Part shown: positions 8,260-15,445 of the stretch, piece by piece
Position numbering within the stretch: the stretch's first letter is position 1
Layout: each line of letters starts with the position of its first letter
From: JAZBPO01 sp963691775
Lineage (GTDB): Bacteria > Pseudomonadota > Gammaproteobacteria > Pseudomonadales > Azotimanducaceae
Assembly: GCA_963691775.1 (NCBI GenBank)
Contig: OY829369.1
Coordinates: 2,542,001 to 2,606,000, forward strand
Length of the DNA stretch: 64,000 nt
Reading direction: 5' to 3'
Translations under genes and position numbers: made by a program
The notes under the pieces: model-generated
Told to the model about the DNA's origin: nothing
The model's input: only the letters and a program-made list of their open reading frames with translations
Databases searched by the model: none

Positions 8260-9621
8260 GTGGTCGACAGCGACACGATCGTAGCGGTAGCAACCCCCAA
8301 CGGTCGGGGGGGTATCGGCATTGTGCGTCTATCTGGACGCGATGCGCTTCAGATCGGCGAAACGCTGGCTGGGCGTGTATTGCCTGCCCGAAGGGCGGTC
8401 CACTGTGTCTTTAGAGACAGTTCCGGTGAGTCGCTCGACGACGGCATCGCCATTGCCTATCACGCACCTTCCTCTTTCACTGGGGAACACGTTGTCGAGT
8501 TTCAGGGGCATGGTGGTCCAGCTGTCCTTGGGCGTGTCGTCGCAGCTTGCCTCGCAGTGGGCGCTCGACCGGCGCGGCCGGGGGAATTCTCAGAACGTGC
8601 ATTCCTGAACGACCGACTAGATCTGGCGCAGGCGGAAGCCATCGCAGACCTTATCGCTGCAGCAAGCGAGGAGGCAGCGCGAGCTGCGCTGCGTACCCTG
8701 CAAGGTGCATTCAGCGAGGCGGTTCATGCGGTTATGGATGAGACGACCGCGTTGCGCGCCTATGTAGAGGCAGCGATAGATTTTCCCGACGAGGATGTAG
8801 ATTTCCTCGCTGACGGCGAAGTTTCGCATCGGCTTGCCGTGCTTGTTGATCATCTCGCGCGCGTACAGACGGAGGCCCGTAGAGGTGTCGCGCTTTCCGA
8901 AGGTCTCTCCGTGGTGCTCGCAGGTGCGCCGAATGCTGGCAAGTCCTCGCTTTTGAATCAGCTTGTCCGCAAGGACGCGGCCATCGTGACGGACATTCCG
9001 GGGACGACGCGTGATGTGCTGCGGGAACACATCACGCTCGAGGGTATTCCCTTCCAGATCACCGATACCGCTGGCATACGAAAAACCCGGAATGCCATCG
9101 AGGCGGAGGGTGTGCGGCGCGCGCTGCGCGAGATAGGTGAAAACGATGTCCTGATATATCTCATCGATGCCCTAGAGTCTTCTCATGAAGCCGAGTCGAG
9201 GGACACACTTGAAGTCGCGTTGGGTCAGTCTCTTCCCCCGCACACGATTATTGTGCGAAACAAGATAGACCTTGTTGATGAAGCACCTTCAGTTTTTCGT
9301 CGCGGTGATCTCGACGTGGTTTCGCTATGTGCGCTAGATGGTTCGGGTCTTGAAGGGTTGGGCGAGGTGCTGCGGCGCATTGCAGGCCTAGGCGGTGGAC
9401 AGCGCTCAGATTATTCCGCGCGTACTCGCCATCTGGTAGCGCTTGCAGACGCAGAGCATGCTTTTGCGTCGGCGTCGCTCGCTCTTGCGCAAACTGGATC
9501 CGGCGAACTTGTTGCGGAGGATCTGCGGCGAGCACATGACGCGCTTGGTGCGATTGTTGGCGAGGTGACGCCGGATGCGCTCCTTGGGGAAATCTTCGGT
9601 CAGTTCTGCATAGGCAAATGA
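8260..9621 (+). CDS. mnmE: tRNA-5-carboxymethylaminomethyluridine synthesis GTPase MnmE
   Basis: With MnmG, MnmE installs the cmnm5 modification at wobble U34 of certain tRNAs. The 453-aa product starts at a GTG (VDSDTIVAVATPNGRGGIG, the typical N-terminal formyl-THF-binding domain). The embedded G domain has GAPNAGKS (222-229), DIPGTTRD, DTAG and NKID motifs, and the protein ends CIGK, giving the catalytic cysteine four residues from the end. Its partner mnmG lies 5.8 kb downstream, separated by accessory genes. That separation differs from genomes in which mnmE and mnmG are adjacent. Confidence 0.97.
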   Translation: MVDSDTIVAVATPNGRGGIGIVRLSGRDALQIGETLAGRVLPARRAVHCVFRDSSGESLDDGIAIAYHAPSSFTGEHVVEFQGHGGPAVLGRVVAACLAVGARPARPGEFSERAFLNDRLDLAQAEAIADLIAAASEEAARAALRTLQGAFSEAVHAVMDETTALRAYVEAAIDFPDEDVDFLADGEVSHRLAVLVDHLARVQTEARRGVALSEGLSVVLAGAPNAGKSSLLNQLVRKDAAIVTDIPGTTRDVLREHITLEGIPFQITDTAGIRKTRNAIEAEGVRRALREIGENDVLIYLIDALESSHEAESRDTLEVALGQSLPPHTIIVRNKIDLVDEAPSVFRRGDLDVVSLCALDGSGLEGLGEVLRRIAGLGGGQRSDYSARTRHLVALADAEHAFASASLALAQTGSGELVAEDLRRAHDALGAIVGEVTPDALLGEIFGQFCIGK

Positions 9622-9721
9622 CGCGAACAAGCAGTGACCGGTTCGCTCGCAGCCATGCCTTCGGGTTTGCATCGCGATGCGTCAAGCCAGCACATGGCTT
9701 CGGTCGAACGGGGCGTTGATC

Positions 9722-10555
9722 ATGCGCAGGCTGATCGGATTACTGCTGTCATCGACGCTACCGCTCCTGTGTGTACATGTCCCTGGGCAGGTGTCCGTGC
9801 CATCCCCTGCAAGCCCGACAGGGCTTGGCGAGGACCCGGTGTTGTTGTCGACGCCGAACGCACATCTCGAGTCCGTTCGGCGTCGCGGCGTAGATCTTTA
9901 TGAACGTCACTGGGCTGCGCTCATGGCGTTGGAAGCAGGACGAGAGCTCGGACTCCTAGAGTTGGACCCTGATGGCTGGATTGTGCTTCGAGACGCGGAT
10001 GAGCTGACGGTCAGATTCGTCGCTGCTTGTCCGGAAGGTCCGTGTTCGGTGCTCGACGTTGAGATTAGCGGTGAGCGACTATCCGCAAGAGCGCTTTATC
10101 CACCCGAGCATCTGGGTACCAGGGGCCGGCTGGCGTGGCGTGCGCGCAACCTGGTCCTAAGCTCACAGACAGCGACCTGCGCGGTTCCCTACAACGTGGT
10201 CACCTTTCCTCCTGATGCTCAGACACTCGGTTGGACGGCGTACCTCATCGCGCAGCCCGAAGACCAAAACGTCATGGCGATCGGCGGACACATGCGTGTG
10301 TACCTCGATGCTGAAGCGCGAACGGTGCTGACCGCTGAGGATTTCTCACCTACATGTCAACTTGTTCGCCGAGATGCTTCGCGGCGCGAGTTCCGCATCG
10401 ATTACTTCCAGGCACCGTTGCCAGCTGAAGTCCATGTGCTCCAAAGCCTGCTTCATCAGGTGATCATGCTTGTCGCTACGCGAGCTGGCGTATTTACCGT
10501 GAACGGTGACGAGCTCTGGTTATCCGATGACGGAGCGAGCCTTGCTGCGCCCTGA
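9722..10555 (+). CDS. Secreted protein of unknown function
   Basis: I do not recognise a family. The 277-aa product from the ATG at 9722 begins MRRLIGLLLSSTLPLLCVHVPG, a plausible signal peptide; the open frame continues 15 residues upstream, which would bury the signal, so the inner start is preferred. No transmembrane helix follows. The mature part has two cysteines in CPEGPC and scattered others, and looks like a beta-rich soluble protein, but no motif gives a function. It starts 100 bp after mnmE on the same strand and faces the DUF3047 gene convergently. Confidence 0.72.
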   Translation: MRRLIGLLLSSTLPLLCVHVPGQVSVPSPASPTGLGEDPVLLSTPNAHLESVRRRGVDLYERHWAALMALEAGRELGLLELDPDGWIVLRDADELTVRFVAACPEGPCSVLDVEISGERLSARALYPPEHLGTRGRLAWRARNLVLSSQTATCAVPYNVVTFPPDAQTLGWTAYLIAQPEDQNVMAIGGHMRVYLDAEARTVLTAEDFSPTCQLVRRDASRREFRIDYFQAPLPAEVHVLQSLLHQVIMLVATRAGVFTVNGDELWLSDDGASLAAP

Positions 10556-10641
10556 TCAGAGGTTGGGCGAGCAGCTCTGGCGTGTACACAGCCCTTTGCT
10601 TTGATTCGGTCATTGCCAAGGGTTTTGCGACTGACAGTCAT

Positions 10642-10663
10642 CCAGGCGCTTGATCCGCCCTGG
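10642..10663. terminator. Possible bidirectional hairpin terminator
   Basis: CCAGGCG and CGCCCTGG form an inverted repeat (one bulge) around a short loop in the 134-bp gap between two convergent genes. There is no clear T run, so termination is inferred mainly from position. Confidence 0.3.
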
Positions 10664-10689
10664 CATGATTTAGATCGGTGAGTAATCGT

Positions 10690-11418
10690 TCATCGCGTGG
10701 ATGCAGGCATGCGATGGATCATCAGGTCGCCATAGCTCGCAGACACCGCTGTTCCGGTCTGATCTGTGTCCGACATGATCGCGATCGCGACGATAGGAGG
10801 TGGATCGCGATTGAAGGCGTCGCGGTAATCGGTCACGAGATCCCGCTTAACGACGGTCCAGCCCTCATCGTCATGGCCGCGCGTCGCAGCCATCATTCTT
10901 GCTTGCGCCGTGTATGGATTGCGCCAGAAATCGAGGGGGGCGTCCGACGCCCCCCACACGTATACCAAGCTTGTTGCACGCCAGGGCGCCCAACCACCGG
11001 AGAAGACTACGTAAACGCGTGCGGCAAAGTCATCGCCACTTCGGGCGCGAACGTTTTCGACCGCTATGGGCATGCCGACTCGCCAGGACCAAGTAAGACA
11101 GCGCCAGTCCTGGGGATTCAGCTCGATCTCCAGAATGCGACCCGATGCGGTCCCGTGTGCAAAGGCGTGAACCTGGATATGCGGCTCCGGTGCCACGCCC
11201 TGCTCGGATGTGTAAATCGTATCTCCGTCAAAACGCTGAACAGACCATCCGTCGAGCGCTGGCGTCGCGAATAGCGCTCTGGTTCGTTCGTCATGGATAG
11301 GGGGCGCATCGCACGCCTTTACAGCAAGTGGCGAAGCAAGGGTAAGTGTGGTCAGAAGGCATGCGAGGGCGTGCCGGATCGCGCGGGTCAGGTCACGGCA
11401 TGTAAGAATCGGGTCCAC
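10690..11418 (-). CDS. DUF3047 family exported protein
   Basis: The product matches what I know of the DUF3047 family: a central WSWRVGMPIA-type segment, then SGDDFAARVYVVF, SLVYVWG, NPYTAQARMM, and a C-terminal VAIAIMSDTDQTG...YGDL. The function is unknown. With the GTG at 11418 the protein has 242 aa and an N-terminal signal peptide ending around LAVKA. A GTG at 11451 would add 11 residues but would overlap the coding start of the divergent S9 peptidase gene. The two genes start about 24 bp apart, so each promoter must lie inside the other gene. Confidence 0.78.
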   Translation of the reverse strand: MDPILTCRDLTRAIRHALACLLTTLTLASPLAVKACDAPPIHDERTRALFATPALDGWSVQRFDGDTIYTSEQGVAPEPHIQVHAFAHGTASGRILEIELNPQDWRCLTWSWRVGMPIAVENVRARSGDDFAARVYVVFSGGWAPWRATSLVYVWGASDAPLDFWRNPYTAQARMMAATRGHDDEGWTVVKRDLVTDYRDAFNRDPPPIVAIAIMSDTDQTGTAVSASYGDLMIHRMPASTR

Positions 11419-11442
11419 GATTATTACTCTGCAAGGATTTCC

Positions 11443-13422
11443 ATGATTCACCGGAGCCGGACCGTCCGATACGTTTCAGCGTGCATTTTCGGCACTTGCC
11501 TCGCGGCGTGCTCGGAGCCTCCTGTACCCGCACCGCCTTTGGAAATGGATGTACTCGCAACCGCCGAGGCCTCTCCTTTTCGAACCTACGACGCCGCGAC
11601 GTTTTATCGGACAACGAGCTTCAGGCCTGTGAATTCTCGAGGACTCGGATTCAGCGCTGATGGTGCGCGCGTACTCGTTAACTCTGATGCCACTGGCGTA
11701 TTCAACGCCTACGCGATTGATCGAGCGACCGGTGCTCTGGAAGCGCTTACCGCGTCTGATGATCACGCCATCTTCGCGCAAAGCTATTTCCCGGTGGATG
11801 ACCGCATCCTCTACACGTACGACGAAGGAGGCAATGAACTCAACCACATCGTTGTTCGATCGCCGGATGGGCAGACGCAGGATCTGACCCCCGGAGAAAC
11901 CCTCAAGGCTGAGTTCATGGGTTGGTCAACGCGAGGAGACGCTTTCTATCTCGCTACAAATGAACGTGATCCGGCCGCCTTCGATCTCTATCGCTACGCT
12001 TCGTCCGATTACGCACGTGAGCGCATCTACACGAACGACAAGGGCTGGGATCTTTCAGCAGTCTCTTCGGATGGACGCCGAATCGCTCTCACGGAGAATC
12101 GATCGAGCGCCGACTCGGACATCTGGCTCGTCGATCTGGAAGCTTCGGGCGACCCGATATTGATCACCGAGCACGAGGGCGCTGCTGCTCATGCGGTGTC
12201 AGGCTTTCATCCGGACGGAGACAGCCTCGTTTTCACGACGGATGCGCATGGGGAATTCAATCAGGCTTGGACGCACGAGATCAGTTCGGGCGATCAGGCG
12301 CCGTATATAGTCGCCGACTGGGATGTTCAGGGCGTTGCGTACTCGCCCGATGGCCGTTTCCGCGTGGCCTACCTGAATGTCGACGCAGTCACGCTCATGG
12401 AACTCGTGGACACCCAAACCGACGAGGTTGTTCCACTGCCAGGCATTCCCGAGGGAGAAATTCTTTCAGTGCGGTTCAGCGCGGACAGTACGCGCATGGC
12501 ATTTCTCGTGAATGGAGACACCCGCCCCTCCGATGTCTACGTCGTGGGTCTGGATGCGCCGGAAGGCGAGCGGCCGGTACGACGGTATACGGATGCGTTG
12601 AATCCCGAGATCGATCGAGCGCATCTGGTTGAAGGTGAAGTCGTACGCTACGAGAGTTTCGACGGCCTCGAGATCCCATCAATTCTCTACAGGCCGAAGC
12701 AGGCGAGCGCGGCCAATCCCGTTCCTGCGCTGGTATTGGTGCATGGAGGCCCTGGTGGTCAGACCACGAAGGGCTACCGCGCCATGGTTCAGCACCTGGT
12801 CAATCACGGCTATGCAATTCTTGGTGCCAACAACCGTGGGTCCTCTGGTTATGGCAAGACCTTCTTCCACCTCGACGACCGGCGTCACGGTGAAGACGAT
12901 CTCCGCGATATCGTCGAGGGCCGCGCTTACCTCGCATCACAGCCTTGGATTGATCCAGAGCGAATCGGAATCATCGGAGGGAGTTATGGCGGCTACATGA
13001 CCGCCGCGGCCCTCGCCTTTCACCCTGAGGTCTTCGAAGTCGGGATAAACATCTTCGGAGTCACGAACTGGGTTCGCACGCTCGAGAGTATCCCGCCCTG
13101 GTGGGGAGCCTTTCGCGACGCGCTCTACGACGAAATGGGAAACCCAGCCACTGACGCGGAGCGTCATCGCCGGATATCGCCGCTTTTTCATGCGAGCAAT
13201 ATCGTCCGGCCGATGCTGGTCGTGCAGGGCGCAAACGACCCACGCGTGCTCCAGGTTGAAAGTGATGAACTCGTCGCTGCGGTACGTGAGAACGACGTGC
13301 CCGTTGAATACGTTCTTTTCGACGACGAAGGTCACGGCTTCCGCAAGCGGTCGAATCGCATCGAGGCTTCCGAGGCGTACCTTCGATTTCTCGACACTTA
13401 CCTGAAAGGTGAGCGCAATTGA
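11443..13422 (+). CDS. S9 family prolyl oligopeptidase-like lipoprotein
   Basis: This is an alpha/beta-hydrolase serine peptidase with an N-terminal WD40-like beta-propeller. The ATG at 11443, preceded by AAGGA, gives 659 aa starting with a lipoprotein signal whose lipobox is LAAC (Cys near residue 23). Propeller repeats of the type SPDGRFRVAYL fill the first half. The catalytic domain has LVHGGPGGQ, the nucleophile elbow GGSYGGY (Ser514), an acid region QGANDPRV and the histidine in DDEGHGF. The predicted site is a cell-envelope membrane. It is likely to cleave peptides with proline or acyl-blocked ends; the substrate is unknown. Confidence 0.9.
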   Translation: MIHRSRTVRYVSACIFGTCLAACSEPPVPAPPLEMDVLATAEASPFRTYDAATFYRTTSFRPVNSRGLGFSADGARVLVNSDATGVFNAYAIDRATGALEALTASDDHAIFAQSYFPVDDRILYTYDEGGNELNHIVVRSPDGQTQDLTPGETLKAEFMGWSTRGDAFYLATNERDPAAFDLYRYASSDYARERIYTNDKGWDLSAVSSDGRRIALTENRSSADSDIWLVDLEASGDPILITEHEGAAAHAVSGFHPDGDSLVFTTDAHGEFNQAWTHEISSGDQAPYIVADWDVQGVAYSPDGRFRVAYLNVDAVTLMELVDTQTDEVVPLPGIPEGEILSVRFSADSTRMAFLVNGDTRPSDVYVVGLDAPEGERPVRRYTDALNPEIDRAHLVEGEVVRYESFDGLEIPSILYRPKQASAANPVPALVLVHGGPGGQTTKGYRAMVQHLVNHGYAILGANNRGSSGYGKTFFHLDDRRHGEDDLRDIVEGRAYLASQPWIDPERIGIIGGSYGGYMTAAALAFHPEVFEVGINIFGVTNWVRTLESIPPWWGAFRDALYDEMGNPATDAERHRRISPLFHASNIVRPMLVVQGANDPRVLQVESDELVAAVRENDVPVEYVLFDDEGHGFRKRSNRIEASEAYLRFLDTYLKGERN

Positions 13423-13776
13423 GATGAAGGTGCCTGAGTAATCGAATCACCGACCTTGGCGATTGCCTCGGCGATTGCCTAGGCAACTGCCGACGCGACT
13501 GGCCTCGGCGACCTGTCGTGGCCACCGGCCTAGGCACTATGGTGAAGAACGCGCGCGGGTACTCGACAATTAAAGCCTTGCGACGCCCCTGTCGTGATAA
13601 GAAGTAAAGTCGCTCGCAGGGCCCCGGGCCATAGCGGTGGATCGATGCGGCGTCGGGGTTCTCTTAGCGACCGTGGAGGACCATCTCCCAGCGGAGCGCG
13701 AAGCGGGGCGGCGGTCATTAGAATTCCCGGTACAGTGGATGCCCATTGCGCCGGATCTTACGCAGCGGAGAGCAAC
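13423..13776. other. Non-coding stretch with degenerate 12-bp tandem repeat
   Basis: This is 354 bp between the S9 peptidase and a small gene. I see no supported open frame. The left part has a short degenerate tandem array (13455-13502). The right part ends with GGAGAG, the ribosome site for the 71-aa gene. No clear promoter was found. Confidence 0.6.
13455..13502. repeat. Degenerate 12-bp direct repeat, about four units
   Basis: The units read CTTGGCGATTGC, CTCGGCGATTGC, CTAGGCAACTGC and CGACGCGACTGG, with a fifth partial unit CCTCGGCGACC following. The first two units differ at one base. The array is extragenic, just after the S9 peptidase stop. Confidence 0.6.
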
Positions 13777-13992
13777 ATGGCCGAAAAGCGCATCGTTCGC
13801 TATCGCGCATCCTGGAACCATAAGGACCAGTTCGGCGTCATCGATCTGCAACTGCAGGGCGGCGAAACATCGCAGCTCGAAGTTGCAGACCCAGCTGCGT
13901 TCGGGCTCATATTCCAGCTGCTGCAGCAGGATTCAGACCCGTTTCTTATTGATGACGTCTGGATTTCCACAGGCGTGGAGCATCCCGGATGA
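13777..13992 (+). CDS. Small hypothetical protein (71 aa)
   Basis: The product reads MAEKRIVRYRASWNHKDQFG and continues with DLQLQGGETSQLEVADPAAF and LLQQDSDPFLIDDVWIST. It has no signal or membrane segment. A good ribosome site (GGAGAG) stands 6 nt before the ATG. Its stop codon overlaps the start of the following lipoprotein gene (ATGA overlap), which supports real translation. I cannot assign a function. Confidence 0.7.
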   Translation: MAEKRIVRYRASWNHKDQFGVIDLQLQGGETSQLEVADPAAFGLIFQLLQQDSDPFLIDDVWISTGVEHPG

Positions 13993-14303
13993 CGCAGAAT
14001 CTTCGATGGCTCTTCTTCCTGCCGCTGCTTGTAGCCCTGGGCTGCACGAGCGGGGGATCGCAAACGGGCGATGCGCAAGCAATGCGCAAGCGAGACGACT
14101 TCATACCCTGCCCATCGGAACGTGCACAAATGTGTACCCGAGAATTCGTGCCGGTCTGTGCGTTGCGGGCGGGCGCCGAGGCCTTCGAACAAGTGACGAA
14201 AGGCAATCGCTGCGACGCCTGCGCTGACCTGGCGGTCGAAGGCTACCGGCCAGGTGACTGCGTATCGTCCGGACCAGAGTCGCCGCTGTTCCTGGACCCC
14301 TGA
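13989..14303 (+). CDS. Lipoprotein with Kazal-like cysteine pattern
   Basis: The 104-aa product has a lipoprotein signal with Cys at residue 19 (LVALGC). The mature part holds a cysteine-rich module: MCTREFVPVCA, then NRCDACADLAVEGYRPGDC. This spacing and the PVCA and GYRPGDC elements resemble a Kazal-type serine protease inhibitor domain. It overlaps the upstream 71-aa gene and stops 2 bp before the amidohydrolase GTG, so the three are likely co-transcribed. A periplasmic protease inhibitor is an inference from the cysteine pattern only. Confidence 0.72.
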   Translation: MTQNLRWLFFLPLLVALGCTSGGSQTGDAQAMRKRDDFIPCPSERAQMCTREFVPVCALRAGAEAFEQVTKGNRCDACADLAVEGYRPGDCVSSGPESPLFLDP

Positions 14304-14305
14304 AC

Positions 14306-15301
14306 GTGGATCCGCGCCTCGATCGGGCGGCATGGTTGGCGCAGGTCGTTGAGCCGGCTCTGGAACCGGAACTGGCGATCTGCGATCCCCATCACCATCT
14401 CTGGGACCGGCCCGATGAGCGCTATCTCGTTGCCGATCTGATCGCGGACTTTGCGGGTCACCGCGTCACATCGACCGTGTTCGTGGAATGCATGTCCGGT
14501 TACTTAGAGACTGGCCCGGAAGCGCTTCGCGCTGTTGGCGAAACTCGGTGGGTCGACGCACTCGCGGCGGCGTACGACGATTCGGCGTGCCGCCCATGCG
14601 CAGGTATCGTCGGCATGGCCGACTGCCTCCTGGGCGAGCGTGTCGGAGAGGTGCTCGATGCCCATCTTGATGCCAGTGAACGCTTCCGTGGAATCCGGCA
14701 TGCAGCCGGCTGGGATGCGTCCGAAGAAGTGCGGAACTCACACACGAATCCACCCCGAGATCTCTATCGGCTGCCGGCTTTTCGGACGGCCTTCGCTGAG
14801 CTGGAACCGCGCGGCCTCAGTTTTGAAGCCTGGCAGTTCCACCATCAGCTGCCGCTGGTGGTCGAACTGGCGCAGGCGTTTCCGGATACCTTGATCGTCC
14901 TCGATCACTTTTCCGGTCCGCTTGGCATCGGGCCCTGGGCAGGACGCCACGCCGAATACTTTGGTCAGTGGTGTCGTGATCTTGCTGCTGTGGCGGCCTG
15001 CGAGAATGTGGTTGCGAAGCTTGGCGGCCTGGTCATGCCCGTGAACGGCTTCGGCTTCCATCAGCGGCCGCGCCCGGCCACGTCAGACGAGATCGTGAGA
15101 ACGTGCGGTGCCTACTACCGCCATGCGATCGAGTGCTTCGGTGCTGATCGCTGCATGTTCGAGTCGAATTTTCCAGTCGATCGAGCAAGCGTGTCCTACG
15201 GGGTGCTCTTCAACGCCTTCAAGAAGCTCGTAGCGGATGCTTCGGAAACGGAGAAAGCAGCGCTGTTCCACGACACGGCCACGCGCGTTTATCGCATCTG
15301 A
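14306..15301 (+). CDS. Amidohydrolase 2 family protein (COG3618)
   Basis: This is a predicted TIM-barrel metal-dependent hydrolase of 331 aa. The metal-binding N-terminal motif is CDPHHHLWD, followed by the family segments FVECMSGY, FRGIRHAAGWD, LDHFSGP and the C-terminal FESNFPVDRASVSYG. Members of this group include lactonases and decarboxylase-like hydrolases acting on aromatic or sugar lactones; the substrate here is unknown. The start is a GTG 2 bp after the upstream lipoprotein gene. Confidence 0.87.
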   Translation: MDPRLDRAAWLAQVVEPALEPELAICDPHHHLWDRPDERYLVADLIADFAGHRVTSTVFVECMSGYLETGPEALRAVGETRWVDALAAAYDDSACRPCAGIVGMADCLLGERVGEVLDAHLDASERFRGIRHAAGWDASEEVRNSHTNPPRDLYRLPAFRTAFAELEPRGLSFEAWQFHHQLPLVVELAQAFPDTLIVLDHFSGPLGIGPWAGRHAEYFGQWCRDLAAVAACENVVAKLGGLVMPVNGFGFHQRPRPATSDEIVRTCGAYYRHAIECFGADRCMFESNFPVDRASVSYGVLFNAFKKLVADASETEKAALFHDTATRVYRI

Positions 15302-15326
15302 TACGCCCCCCGCATGACGCACGGGT

Positions 15327-15350
15327 GAGCGAAGTTTTCCAACTTCGCTC
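15327..15350. repeat. Perfect 10-bp inverted repeat (hairpin)
   Basis: GAGCGAAGTT and AACTTCGCTC flank a TTCC loop, 25 bp after the amidohydrolase stop. No T run follows. It is probably a transcript-end hairpin, or an operator for mnmG whose predicted -10 box lies 50 bp further on. Confidence 0.55.
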
Positions 15351-15376
15351 TGATGGTAGCGACCTGTTCCCCCCTG

Positions 15377-15406
15377 CTGTCGAAAGGCTGGACCCCTCTT
15401 TATACT
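15377..15406 (+). promoter_or_regulatory. Possible promoter for mnmG-rsmG-parAB
   Basis: A good -10 hexamer TATACT is at 15401-15406. The -35 region (around 15377-15383) is poor. It lies 40 bp before the mnmG start and after a hairpin that separates it from upstream genes. Confidence 0.4.
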
Positions 15407-15445
15407 CGCGTGTCCTCCGAAGTGAGCCTCCAGTAGCAAGTCACC

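Noticed and set aside
8254..8270. CACGTG in the mnmE start region as a possible third parS
   Set aside because: The flanks do not extend the palindrome (CGACACGTGGTCG); only the six central bases are symmetric.
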